From Pseudopithomyces maydicus (Eukaryota; Ascomycota; Dothideomycetes; Pleosporales; Didymosphaeriaceae): 64,000 bases of DNA. The notes beneath the pieces were generated by a model that was not told the origin of the DNA, searched no databases, and saw nothing but the letters and a program-made list of their open reading frames with translations. Below, piece after piece: positions 22,503-33,270 of the stretch. The DNA lies in contig JANTUC010000003.1 of NCBI GenBank assembly GCA_026873275.1, positions 2,418,001 through 2,482,000 of the forward strand, written 5' to 3'. How positions within the stretch are numbered: position 1 is the first letter of the stretch; every line of letters begins with the position of its first letter. Made by a program: the position numbers and the translations under genes.

Positions 22503-23763
22503 AGGGGGGAAAGTGGGGGCGAAAGAGCATAGAGGCGTGGAATAGACTTGCCCGTCGATTCGCATGTTGGATAATATAGTACGGAGATTATCAGGATAGC
22601 ATAAGACTTGACCGTCACGCCTGATCATTGATGGATGGCCTTAAGTAAACATCAGCATGTTTTCTAGTAATGATAGTAAATGCATTCGATGATGGTTGCA
22701 TCCGGGAGAAAAAGTCATCTCAAGGCCAGCCTCAGAATTCAAATCGCACATACCCCCTTCACAGAGACTGTATACTCTCCACCTTCCACCTCCCCACCTC
22801 TAATCCACGCTTATACATAGATCCCCCGATTTACCCCCCGACCACGCACGTACATACTTACAAACCCAACCGAGCTCAGCTCAGTCCAGCCAAGCCCAGT
22901 CCAGCCCATCTCAGCTCCTGTCAGCCAAGCCCACTCCAGCCCACCGCTCCTCTCCGCCAGCCCTTATCTCCGCCCCACTGCCCTCGCGCGAAAAAAAAAA
23001 TCAGACCCCTTTCCCTAGCATCAGCACGGGTCGCGGAAGCGGCCCGCTCAGGTGCTTACTGTGCTCCAGCTCTCCGCCCAGGACGGGTTTAATCTGGAAA
23101 CGGAGGGAGGAAAAGAGGGGGCTAAAAAGCTAGTTGGCTGCGGGAAAATACACGCGTAGTGATTACCTGTTTCGTCACTGCTGCATGGTCTGAGCGATTT
23201 GGGGTGGAGAATTAGATTCCGTGGGATGGATGGGAGGTGACATGGCCTGTAGGTAGGTGCAGAGCGAGTACACAGCATACGATACAGAGATTTGTGTATT
23301 GTCACATATCCATGTAGAACAGTTTGATCGCACTTGCATCACACCAGAGTATACCCATTGAAAGTGAAAAGTATTCAAATTGGCTCATTCTAAATCGCAC
23401 TCCAATCATCCATGCCAAAACCACGGAGATGACATGTGTATCACAATCATAAAGCTTCCATTCTTCTCGCCGCCTGCGTCTCCCCTCCATGGAAAAAAGG
23501 TATCGGCGCCTGCAGAAGCCAAATAATACAATGGGGATGCCAACCGATCTCGCGACCCAGTCGAACACATTTGACGTGACAATTTTTTCTTTACCGATAA
23601 GATGAGCCAACCCAGCCGGCTGGAGTCCGTTGGATATGCCAAAACGCCAGCACCCGGAAGCGCGAACAAAAAACATTAGGGGAATCGGAAATTTCACACA
23701 TGGTGGTATAACAAGGCCGTCGTAAGGAACGGTTCGGGGTTCATAAGCTTGGTGGCAGTCATC
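22503..23763. other. Intergenic between convergent genes
   Basis: This 1.26 kb stretch separates the phosphatase (plus) from chitin synthase (minus). It contains a degenerate CAGCC/CAGCT-rich stretch around 22870-22965 and a run of ten A at about 22987-22996. No supported gene; open frames here are low in complexity and unrecognised. Confidence 0.5.
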
Positions 23764-26662
23764 TTATCTCTTGCGGACGCAGAAGAAGATACCGCTGCGA
23801 CCCAAGAACCACAGGCAACCGATGAAACGGATGAGAGCAAGAACGGCCGTGGAGACGAGGAGGAACTTGAAGAAGGCGGCAGTGCGGTCGTTGGAAGTTG
23901 ACTGAATGGATGTTAGCGATAGTGATCAATACATATGCGAGATATGAAAACTTGCCGTGAAGCCGAATTTATCCATGTTGTCCTGTTGAACAGCCACAGC
24001 AAGCAGTGCGTTCATACCAATCCAGGCAGTGGTCAAGTGAGTACGGAAAGACTTGTACGAATCCTCGAGGGTCTTCTCGTTGGACTCAACAGGAGCAACG
24101 TAGGGTGCAAGTGCGCGCTTAACGGTCGCTTCGAACTGGCTGTCAATATCTGCTTGCGGCAGATCAGGCTCTTCAATGACCGTGTGTTTACCATCAGAGG
24201 CTTTCTCCGTCTTGGCTGACGGTAGGGCATCCGCCTTGTCAGAACCCTTGGTACCCCAAGAAACATCGTGCCAGTTAGAGAAAGCGTACACGTTGAGAAT
24301 GTTGATGTAGGAAGAGGCAATCAAGAGGTACTGAGGGAACGAGGTGAACATGTGCCATGGGTCCATGTACAGGAACGAAGCAACATAGTACAGACCAAAG
24401 GTGGCAGCCATAGCGAGGATGATGATACCGATACCGTCGCTGCTCGTGAACGAGGTAAAGAAGGATTTAGCAGAGTCGGTATCGATACCGTGGCCTGGGC
24501 TTTGATCTCTGAAGGCAACCACGACAAGGTAGATGGATAGGACGATGATATAGAACTGGATCAGTCCAAACACAATGAAGGAAGTCATGTAGGACCATCG
24601 CGAACCCTTGGGACGGTTACCGAGAGCGAGAATGAACTGCAGTCCCAGGAAAGCGAGGTAGACATATTGGACAACCGTGTTGAAGGTAGGAGTAAACTTG
24701 TCACCGAAAGGCCAGGCGTGTTTATCAGGGTTGTCCTTGTCAGCGGGCTTACCAACTAGGGACATGATAATCGACGTAGTGAGCCAGAAGGAGGCGAGGG
24801 CGAACCAAGATAGAATGGTCTGGAAGATGTTGTACAGCAGCTGGATGTGGAAGAAGAACATGCGGATAATGTTGTGGCCGGACTTGTACATGCGACCAAA
24901 GTGCATGAGCGAGTAGATACCAGCAGCAAAAGAACCGTTCAACCAACGACGACGCTGGCCAATGAATTCAGCAGCGCCTTCGGGCACGTCAGTCTCACCC
25001 TTGGAAGACTTGACGTAGGTCAGATGCCACTTGGAGCCAGCCTTGGCCACAAGTTCGAAGCAAAGAATACGATCTTCAGCCAAGAACATGTTCTTCTTGA
25101 AAATGTTCATGCCCTCGATACCCTTCTTTCCGAGAATCTTGGCGAGCGTGTGGTCACCGTGGAAGTACTGCTCAAGCGGCCTGCCCATAATGGCGCGGTA
25201 GCGGTAAGCTGAGAAGGCACCAGGCAACACAGAGACGTATCCAAAGGATGATTCGAGGGGCTTGTCGAGAATGTTGGAGATCTTGTACTCGAAATTTTGG
25301 GTTGCAATGAGCGGGTTGAGCAGGTTCTTCCAACCCTTGCCAAGCATAGCGTGAATCTCACCGCAAGCACCTCCAAGGTCCTTGTCGTTGTAGAAAGCCT
25401 CCCACAGCGCAAGCAAAGACTTGGGACCGGGCTTAGTACCGGCATCGAGCAAAATGCACACCTCAGGGTTGAGAATACGACCGAAGGCAGTGAAGAGCCA
25501 ACGATGAGAGTTAATCTTCTTGGTGTTCTTCTGCTTGAGGCAGAACATCATCTGGACGGGTGGCAGGGTGCTGGCACTGTCATCGTGCGGGCGGATAAGC
25601 TGCTGGTTGGGTGTCACGGACAATTGCGTGGTGTATTCGAAAATGTGGGCAGTAGTCTCCTTGCCGTCAATGTCCTTCTTCATGACACCGTCCTGGTAGA
25701 TACCAACGGTGGCAAGCAGATCGAGGGTGCCCTTGTCGCAAGGGTCGATACCGTCGAAAACCAAGCAGACAACAATCTTCTGCCAGGCAGGGCCACCCTT
25801 GTTCCAGAACTCGGACTTCTTCAGGTTCACGATGTCGCGGATGTTCTGCATGACACCGTGCAGAGTACGGGCGGTGAGCACCTTGTCTTCGTTGTAGTAG
25901 GTGATGGCGATGAGCAACTCGGTGTGGCGGTTGTACATGGCCGGCCGCAGATTGTAGCCGTTCTTCAATGTGAAGTCGTTGGGGTCGCATGTGGCGGCCG
26001 TGTCTGGCACGTGTCAGCGTCTCAGCCTGGGTTGTCAAAATCTGTCAAACGTACATCGCATGTGGGTGAACTCCTCGCTGCCGCTCTCGAGATCATTGCG
26101 GTACTTTGCCTGGATGGCATTTTGGATGGCACTCGGCACGGGGTAGTCGGCTGAGAGGACGGAGCCCTGGACCAACTTGACCTTTCGCGTCAGACCGCGC
26201 TTGAGGCCCATGCCGCCGCCGGGCTGCTGGCGCTGCTTCCAGGCCTCTGTCGAGCTGGTCTCGCTCCGGGCATAGGGCGAGGCAGCGCGGTGGGGTGCAC
26301 CATACTCGGTGGACGGGTCATAGCCGCCCGTGGCCGAGTAGACTTCCGAGCCAGCCTGCGACTGCGGGGCGTACTGTGTCTGGGGGGCGTCCGAGGCGTA
26401 TGTCTCGGTCAGGCTGTAGGTGGACTGCGGGCGCTGGTCGTGGCCGTAGACGCCGTGGTGGTCGTCGAAGGGCCCCTGGTGTGTGCCGGAGGGATTTGAG
26501 TGGAGCAGCGAGCGGCCGACCTCCTCCTCGTCGTGGCGGGCCTCGTAGGGGTGCTGACGGTGTCAGTAGGCATCGCGTGTGGATGGGGTGGGGGGATAAA
26601 GGACGTACGGGTGCGTGAGGGTCGCCGTAGCTGTTGCCCCCGGGTCCTCCTTGGTAGGCCAT
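23764..26662 (-). CDS. Chitin synthase, class III type
   Basis: Four exons, complement(23764..23901, 23956..26003, 26055..26553, 26609..26662), give 912 residues, the normal length for division 1 chitin synthases. An N-terminal Pro/Gln/Tyr-rich region is followed by RKVKLVQGSVLSADYPVP, TCDPNDFTLKNGYNLRP, and the catalytic core: CLVFDGIDPCDKGTLD, the LLDAGTKPG region (DxD-like), LAEDRIL (about 493) and the acceptor-site QRRRW (about 534). Several C-terminal helices end in IRFIGCLWFLGRSGIFFC. The segment SNILDKPLESSFGYVSVLPGAFSAYRYRAIMGRPLEQYFHG, given here as separate landmarks SNILDKPLESSFGY and GRPLEQYFHG, matches the class III (ChsB/Nc chs-1) subtype rather than class I/II. The enzyme polymerises UDP-GlcNAc at the plasma membrane and is important for hyphal growth. 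The last intron uses a GC donor (GCAAGT...TTCAG). Confidence 0.95.
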
Positions 26663-28431
26663 GACGTGCGGTGGTCAGGGCCAGGCAGTGGGACTTGGAA
26701 GGTATGGTGGGGAGGGGCAGGTGCGAGGTGCGAGGTGCTCGGGGTGTGGTGCAAGGGCGCAAAGCGAGGGGATGAAGGGGCGCTCTCGAGGGCGAGCGAT
26801 TGTTGATAAAGAAGTTGCGAGGAGAAATGTCTGGGAGGAGAGCTGAGGTGGAGGTGGGCCTGCGGCGACCAAAGGGGCATAGGCGATGCGCTTGGTCGGC
26901 AGGGCCTCACAATGGGGGCTGCGCAGGCTAACGCTGAAGAAAAGCACGGGAATGCGACGTGAAACGCGAGCGTGGTTGGCTGCACGTAAAAGCCCCTCAA
27001 GTGCTCCCTGTTTCAGCGGCCTCTGGGCAGCCTGCCCATCACGCGCCGTCGTTGCGTGAATGATGCACGCCCGCTGGCCACCGCCTGCACGCTCTTTGAC
27101 GGCTTCTTTGATCGCCTGCCCGACCACACCCTCCTGACCGTGGCCAACGGTGGGTGTACGGCGGCCAGCCGTCTGTGGCGTGGCGGTGGGTACCGTTGCA
27201 GGGACGCGGCTAAAATTAGAGGAGGAAAGCATTGGCTTTCTTAATCAGCTCGTCGCCCTGGAGAACGCGCAGCAGCGACAGCAGCATCCGCGAGCAAGTG
27301 TAGCGCGGTGCAGTGCTTACGCTCAGCCTCACCCCCCCCCCCGATGGGGAAGCAAACTTCGTCGCCGCTAGACCCCTCTGCCGGCCAGCATTCCATGTGT
27401 GTGTGTCTATCTAGAATTCTATCCATCTCGACTTGCATGATCCCCTGCCCTGCCCTGCCCTGCCCTGCCCTGCCCTGCCTTGCCTTGCCTTGCCTTACCC
27501 TGCTCTGCCTCTGCCTCTGCCCTGCCTTTCGCCCGCCACGGTACCGTGGACGTCACCGTGCCTCCCGTTCCAAGGTTCAACGGCGCCCCTTTGACTTTGG
27601 CTACCCGCCGCTGCACCGCTGTCCGTTGAGTCGCTTGTCGCGCAAACCTGGGGCGTTCCCTGCAGCATGTCGACATTTCACCACTCCCATCGGCCTCGGC
27701 GGCAAATGAAAGTTGGCCCAGAGGTCGCTATTCGGACAGACCACGTTGGAATACCCCAGCGCCGATCCCACGATTGCGTCTCCTGCGTCTCAGAGATCCG
27801 GTCTCTTCTTGCCTTGCCCTCACTCACCGTTCCATGGCGACATCGACGCCCCCAGCATCGAATCTACCTGCCCTTGACCAAGCATCTCACCCGCATGGCC
27901 TGGTCACCCCGGGTCATCATTTAAACCACGCCCCATCCGCTTTGGGACAGAGCGGGCGTGCAGCGCTGGAGTGGTGCCCGTTTACCACGCGTGGACGCCT
28001 GGACTAGTGGCGCCATAGCTCAGCCGACCGCCCTCTAAGGGCGGTGTGGAGGGTGTGGAGGATGCAGAGTGTTTACGCAGTAACAGTGTTCGCATACTGA
28101 CCTTTTGCTGTTCGTCCTTGTCCGCACCCGTGTTTGTCTCGCTGCAGTAGTTCTTTCCCTTATCGCGGGTTGCCCTAAGCCTCCAGTTTTTAGACTCCCG
28201 GCCCAGACGCGCCAGCCACTACCTGGCCATTTCAATTACAGTACTTCCCATCAGAAGCCCCATTCCTCCCGTCTGCCATCTGTCTTACCTTTGACACCTC
28301 CTAGCACCCGCTTACATGCACAACTGAGTAGCCAATCGCAGTTTTCCTTCGCCTCCCGAATCCACGTCGACCCAGCCACCCGGCAGGCCTGCCTTCCTTC
28401 ATTCCAGCGCTTGCATTCTTAATATATACCC
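26663..28431. other. Long divergent promoter of chitin synthase and DUF218-like gene
   Basis: This 1.77 kb stretch lies between divergent genes and holds no supported coding region. A pentanucleotide microsatellite is at about 27440-27500. The open frames in it are compositionally biased. Long leaders are common for fungal chitin synthase genes, so much of the right part of the minus-strand side may be 5' UTR. Confidence 0.55.
27440..27501. repeat. (CCCTG)n / (CCTTG)n microsatellite
   Basis: About six tandem CCCTG units grade into three or four CCTTG units, followed by degenerate CTGCCT copies to about 27525. Unit length is five, so it is not codon-periodic, and no gene is seen across it. 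Confidence 0.9.
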
Positions 28432-29448
28432 ATGGCGGCACCAGCCACACCTTCTAGAATACTGCCAAGATCGAACTTCCATACCGTGAACGCTACGACC
28501 AACGCAGGGGTTGCTTCGTCCTCGAACCCAACACCCGCGCACGCCAGTCCTGCTTATCGGATCAATGAAAACTTCACACACCCTAACCATATAGTGCCAT
28601 CTCCCGACTACTCAGGCTTCGAGAATCTGGTTATTGTTTGCTGCCATGGAATCTTCCATCCTGAACCATCGTCCCCAGACTTCCCTCTGCATAGCCCTTA
28701 CGACGAAAAGAATTGGCATCTGGCTCCGTTCCAGCGATCAAACATTGAAACAAGCAAGCCCGGCGAGCAGGAGACATTTGTGGCACATGCCCTGGCTGGT
28801 CTTGATGCCTTGACCAGCGAATTATCTCCCCATGTACCGGACAAGACGCTGTTGGCTTTCAGTGGTGGGCCCACCAAAAGCTCACTCACCGAATTGAGCG
28901 AAGCTCGCTCTTACTATCACGCAGTACTTGCACAAGAGCTAGCACAAGGCAATATAGGCGGTGGGAAAGCACATGAACTTTTTGCAAAAGGAAGAATCCT
29001 GCTTGAAGAGCATGCTACCGACTCTTTCCAGAACTTGCTTTTTTCCATAGTGCTATTCCGCCGTATCACAGGCCACTATCCAAATCACATTCGGGTTATA
29101 ACTCACGCCTTCAAAGCGAAGCGCTTTTTGACTCTACACGCGCCTGCAATCATGTGGCCAGCTGAACGGATCCAGGTACAAGGCATTGACCCGGTAATGT
29201 CGAGTGCCGAACTAGAAGAGACGGCCGAGGGTGAGCAGAGATACGGTTATGCACCGTGGCTGGAGGATCCATTTGGTACAGGCGAAGTGCTGGCTAGCAA
29301 AAGGAGGAACCGCGGTTGGGATTACCACTTTGCAAGCCAGCTCACTGAAGGCCTGGAAGACAGCGTCAAAGGACTATTCTGCGGCACCATATCAGAACAG
29401 TTGCCATGGAGCATGACTGTGGCTGCGCCCCTTGGTGTCGCAAATTGA
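28432..29448 (+). CDS. DUF218-like (YdcF/SanA-type) protein
   Basis: A single exon of 338 codons. After a ~55-residue polar N-terminus the protein has an alternating alpha/beta pattern: NLVIVCCHGIFHP, then LDALTSELSPHVPDKTLLAFSGGPTKSSLTELSEARSYY (landmarks LLAFSGGPTKSS and SEARSYY), RILLEEHATDSFQNLLFSIVLFR (landmarks EEHATDSFQN) and IRVITHAFKAKRFLTLH. A GG(x)T-S turn, an E-x-A-x(n)-S stretch, and a THxFKxxRF helix are the recurrent signature of DUF218 proteins, which were described in bacteria in cell-envelope contexts; the eukaryotic role is unknown. There is no signal peptide. It ends 400 bases before the next plus-strand gene. Identity is by pattern recall, not search. Confidence 0.72.
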   Translation: MAAPATPSRILPRSNFHTVNATTNAGVASSSNPTPAHASPAYRINENFTHPNHIVPSPDYSGFENLVIVCCHGIFHPEPSSPDFPLHSPYDEKNWHLAPFQRSNIETSKPGEQETFVAHALAGLDALTSELSPHVPDKTLLAFSGGPTKSSLTELSEARSYYHAVLAQELAQGNIGGGKAHELFAKGRILLEEHATDSFQNLLFSIVLFRRITGHYPNHIRVITHAFKAKRFLTLHAPAIMWPAERIQVQGIDPVMSSAELEETAEGEQRYGYAPWLEDPFGTGEVLASKRRNRGWDYHFASQLTEGLEDSVKGLFCGTISEQLPWSMTVAAPLGVAN

Positions 29449-29854
29449 ATTATACTTCAAGTCTGCTCTAGAGATACAACGCCATCTTTATTTTTGAAAT
29501 GAATCTACCACCGTGCTCGGATTTGCGGCAGGTTATGTCACCTTGTTTGAAATTTGAACGACACTTCGCGGTCGTGCCTTCCTACTTCGCAACTGCCACG
29601 CTAAGCGGTCAACAACAACAACGCCATGGCAACTCGAGACGCGTTTGCAAACGGTGCGACTTAACCGAAGCAGTATTTATTTGTGTCATCTCAACTGAAT
29701 CCTAACTCTTGCACCAATACAAAACACGCACACAGCTACCGCGAACGCACGCAAGCTCAACAACAAAGGTACACATTCGGTATATTTCTTTTTACTGCTC
29801 TTCACATTAAAACAACTATTTTTTTACCATAATGCAGCCAGATCATCATCTTCA
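29449..29854. other. Intergenic between two plus-strand genes
   Basis: This 406-base stretch contains the 3' flank of the DUF218-like gene and a CA- and A-rich leader before 29855. No other feature is seen. Confidence 0.5.
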
Positions 29855-30316
29855 ATGGTTCTCTTTTCCCAAACCCGTGCCGAGAGGGCTCGTAAGCGTA
29901 CCGAGACCTTGGAGCGCATCCGCCGCGAAGAAGCTCAGAAGCGCGATGATCGACCAGCCTATCCAAAGGTTGGTCGACGTAAGAAACGCCCAGCTCTACC
30001 CTTCGCCAACAAGAAGATGGCGAAGGTTATGGGCGGAATCAAGACGCAAAACCGCAAGATGGGCACCCAGTACGGTTCATTCAAGTTCATGGTCAGTGGC
30101 GCTGAGAACGGTAGCGAGATGGAGCTCCAAGACGACAAGTTGGTCGCGCAGCAATATGACGGTGAAGATGAGGGTGAAACCGCGGTCAAGGGTGGAGGCA
30201 AGAAGATGGTGTCCGGATTCCTTGAGATATTGCAGGAGGTCGAGGGCGAGGGTGAGATGAAAGAGGGAGACAAGTTCAAAGTCAATGACAAGGCTTCGGT
30301 CAAGCCGAAGGTGTGA
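29855..30316 (+). CDS. Small basic, charged protein of unknown function
   Basis: A 153-codon single-exon ORF. The N-terminal half is strongly basic and helical (RAERARKRTETLERIRREE, GRRKKRPALPF), and the C-terminal half is acidic and Gly/Lys-rich. It has no membrane span or signal peptide. Supporting a real gene are the A/T-rich leader with a pyrimidine run before the ATG, consistent codon usage with strong third-position preference, and its position between genes with a short convergent gap to RIB7. An ATG at 29832 lies in another frame, just upstream, and could reduce initiation. The composition resembles nucleolar or ribosome-associated small proteins, but I do not recognise a family. Confidence 0.6.
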   Translation: MVLFSQTRAERARKRTETLERIRREEAQKRDDRPAYPKVGRRKKRPALPFANKKMAKVMGGIKTQNRKMGTQYGSFKFMVSGAENGSEMELQDDKLVAQQYDGEDEGETAVKGGGKKMVSGFLEILQEVEGEGEMKEGDKFKVNDKASVKPKV

Positions 30317-30453
30317 GTGATCGCACAAGAATGCCAGGGAAGGACATGTGAGCGAGGATTTGTTTGTGGTGGAAGGTGGAATCTTTGCATAGTACCGACC
30401 GTGTGCTTCGAGTTTCTGTACAGATCACAGCAACATCCGTAGATTCAAATGTC

Positions 30454-31265
30454 TCATTGTCTCTGCGGCCGCCCGCAGAGTACAACGTCGTCTCCCAAAG
30501 GGACCCACTTCACATCACTTAAACGTCCCACTGCTATCTTACTGCCACCTTGATCCCGCCTTTCTTCTGGGCAAACCTGCACACCCTCTCTTCCAAGCCA
30601 CACTGGCGCTATCGTCACGATCACCGTATCCACAAACCCGAAATACCTCGGACCCAGCAGCTCATTTATCACAGAGCCGCCTCCTTCCACCATCACGCTT
30701 TGCAAACCTTCCTTACCCAAAATTTCTAGCACATCCTCCCAATCAAACCGCCCACTCTCCCTTGTCGGAACCACAACAACCCTCCCTCCCACCTCCTCCA
30801 GCACCTTTATCTTCTCTGGACTACTCTGTGTCCCGGCAAGCACCAATGGCGCTCGTCCCCTTCCTTCTCTTGCTAGTCGTATAACTTTGCTCCCCCTATT
30901 GACCTCCCACACCGCCCTCGGATCCAACACCACAGGCCGTGGCTGGCCCTGTAGCCCCTCGCCACCATACCCACCTACGCCTGCAAGCCGGCAGTTTAAT
31001 GATGGATCGTCGGCGACGGCGGTCCCGGCACCGATTAGAATCGCGGAGTGGTGTGCGCGGAGGTAGTGCGTCATGGCTTTTGAGAAGGGACCAGACAGGG
31101 CAGTTTGAGTGCCGGGGGCTAGGGAGAGGGAGGCATCGAGAGATGTGGCGTACGTGAGGGTCAGGTAAGGACGAGAGCGGGCGGTATTGGATGAAGCATG
31201 TGGGAGGTAAGGGTTGATAGGATTGGATGACTCTGGGGGAAGTGCAGGGCGTCTCTGGTGGACAT
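30454..31265 (-). CDS. RIB7: 2,5-diamino-6-ribosylamino-4(3H)-pyrimidinone 5'-phosphate reductase (riboflavin biosynthesis)
   Basis: Reads as a 270-residue protein if one frame break is allowed. Family landmarks are clear: RPYLTLTYATSLDASLSLAPGT near the N-terminus (landmark TLTYATSLD), KAMTHYLRAHHSAILIGAGT (landmark MTHYLRAHHSAILIG), DDPSLNCR, and later VMVEGGGSVINELL and DVVLCGR at the end. The enzyme uses NADPH to reduce the ribosylamino pyrimidine to the ribitylamino form, the second step of fungal riboflavin synthesis; it is a bacterial RibG reductase-domain relative. From the ATG at 31074 the ORF is intact but lacks the substrate-side N-terminus. The ATG at 31265 gives a fitting start (MSTRDALHF) but changes frame at the G5 run 31235-31239, where one extra base is needed. 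This is more probably a sequencing error than a mutation, because riboflavin synthesis is essential in fungi. Confidence 0.88.
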
Positions 31266-31881
31266 TTTGTGTAAAATGCCGTGATGCTTCAGTTAAACAA
31301 TTATTGAACCGTTTTGAAAATCCCTCTTTTTTCGTAGAATGGTTTTGGCTGCTGAGCTGTTGGTCGATTGTTCTGCTACAGCGTGCTTGTCGCTATAGTG
31401 TCTTTCTCTGTCTTTCCCTGCCGTTGCAGAGATGTAGAGGATTTTGGTTTTTCCTGCAGATTGTAGTAGAAGTTTATTTTTGCAATGTCTGCGTATTTCT
31501 AAAATCCGAGGAGTTCTATTATCTCCAAGCAGAGGAAGAGGGGAGTGCTATGGACATCCGCAGCCTAGCGAATCAGCAGCGTAGGAGGAGCCAAGGTCGG
31601 GTCGGTCGGTATCGGGCAAACCCTTGGACCGCAGCTTCGCCCCACGTTCCCCGTCACTGCCGCCTGGTCAACCTTGGAGCCTATCTTTGACTATATACAC
31701 CCTGTCGCATACTCCAGCCTTCCACTTGTTTTAACTCCTTGTACGCTCTGCATACCTTCCCGGGAACTTTAAACAACTGAGGCCTTGGATTTGCCCCCGT
31801 GGCGCAACTTTCTCCCCACCTCGCACACGACTCGTCCAGACAACTGCGCATAGCGTCAATAACCCCTTCATTACCGGCAAG
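31266..31881. other. Divergent promoter of RIB7 and UBC12
   Basis: This 616-base intergenic stretch contains no supported gene. A pyrimidine-rich segment precedes the UBC12 start. An open frame on the plus strand near 31214-31690 overlaps the RIB7 N-terminus and is not credible. Confidence 0.55.
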
Positions 31882-32486
31882 ATGATGAAAATATGGTCTA
31901 TGAAGAAGCAGCAGAAGGACGCCGAGGCCGCGGCAGCAGCGTCTGGCAAGAAGAAGTTTTCGGCTGCTGACCTTCGAGTCATAAAGGACCTCGAACACCT
32001 CTCCCTTAGCGACACAATGGAACTCAAGCGAGAGCTGGACAACTACAAGAACTTCTCGCTCGCGATCAACCCAGACGAGGGCATGTACAAGGGCGGGCAT
32101 TTCGAATTCGCGTTTGACATCAAACCTACGTTCCCCTACGATGCGCCCAAGGTACGCTGCAAGCAGAAGATTTACCACCCCAACATCGATCTGGAGGGCA
32201 ACGTCTGTCTTAACATTCTCCGCGAGGACTGGAAACCCGTTCTTAACCTGAACGCTATCTTCGTTGGTCTACAGGTGCGTAAAACATGATCTCAGCCCCT
32301 TGAAGTGCTTGACTGGTGGCTAACGCGATACAGTTCCTCTTCCTCGAACCCAACGCATCCGACCCACTGAACAAAGAGGCTGCCGAAGACCTTAAACACA
32401 ATCGAGAGGGCTTTAAGCGCAATGTGCGAGCCGCAATGGGCGGTGGCAGCGTGAAGGGCGAATCGTTCGATCGGGTGTTGAAATAA
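31882..32486 (+). CDS. UBC12: NEDD8-conjugating enzyme (E2)
   Basis: Two exons, join(31882..32274, 32334..32486), give 181 residues. The 59-nt intron (GTGCGT...ACAG) splits VGLQ from FLFLEPN in phase 0. The N-terminus MMKIWSMKKQQKDAE is the UBC12-specific extension that docks the NEDD8 E1. The E2 fold follows: KRELDNYKNF, PTFPYDAPKVRC, then the HPN signature and the catalytic cysteine C109 in NVCLNILREDWKPVLNLN, with the usual NEDD8-E2 form RCKQKIYHPNIDLEGNV. The C-terminus is DLKHNREGFKRNVRAAMGGG. The enzyme charges NEDD8/Rub1 and passes it to cullins, controlling SCF ligases. It shares a divergent promoter with RIB7. A start at the second Met would differ by one residue. Confidence 0.96.
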
Positions 32487-33270
32487 ATGGCCTTCGGAAG
32501 ACACCACAGCGCAGCGGACATCAACTTGGTTAAGTGTCGGTGATTCGCTGTGAGGGGCTTATGATTAGGGTGGACGACTTTCTACTGTCCGTGATTTTGA
32601 AGAACCCTCTGCCCTGAGGCACACATACCCATACGATAGCATGGTGGAGACGATATTCATGAGCGAGCATTTTGTCATGGCGCATCGGGGAGCAAGGCGT
32701 TGGCATACAGGATCTTTGGTCGTTATTTGAGATGCCCTGCACCGTCTATACATACACAGGTTTGAAGCATAGCGGTGGTTGTTAAATAGAGCAAACGAGG
32801 AATTCTGTGAAATTGCAATGGCATTACGCTACACCTCGGACTTGTGCTGTGAGCTAAAATGTTCTCTTCTACTCTTCGGCGATGTCCGGTGCGCGGTGGA
32901 GACGAGGTCGGTCCTGGGGTTGGGAGGATCGGAGGTTCTTCGCCAGATCCGTGTGGAAAGTGCCACAAACTCTAAGACTCATTGTGGAGAGCCGCGCAGT
33001 GTTCTCGTGTCTGCAATGGGTGACTCCGTTCTTCGCTGCTGATCGCTGTCTGGGACACGGCTACTGCTCCAGGTCCGCTTTTCGGTTCGCTCGGAGAAGC
33101 GTGTTCCTCCCCGAAGCGTCATCTGTGACTGGTTATTGACCCACCGCCGATGTTCGGCCGTCCGAGCTCGAAAACCGAACCACCCCAGACGCAGCTCCAG
33201 GCCCAGCTTTAAATACTGCACAACACCCCCTCCATTCAATCCTCTCCAAGATACCCCTCACACATTCACA
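32487..33270. other. Intergenic between UBC12 and ILV5
   Basis: This 784-base stretch holds the UBC12 3' flank and the ILV5 promoter. A CT/CA-rich leader lies just before 33271. No additional gene or repeat was recognised. Confidence 0.5.

Noticed and set aside
25297..26154. 285-codon plus-strand open frame opposite chitin synthase.
   Set aside because: It lies antisense to the conserved catalytic core and follows its codon bias; no domain is recognisable.
28010..28090. A tRNA-like start (CATAGCTCAGCCGACCGCC and a GGGCGGTG hairpin).
   Set aside because: No T arm or matching acceptor stem is present; only a short GC hairpin.
31214..31690. A 158-codon plus-strand ORF overlapping the RIB7 N-terminus.
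   Set aside because: It is antisense to RIB7 and lies in a divergent promoter; no protein family resemblance.
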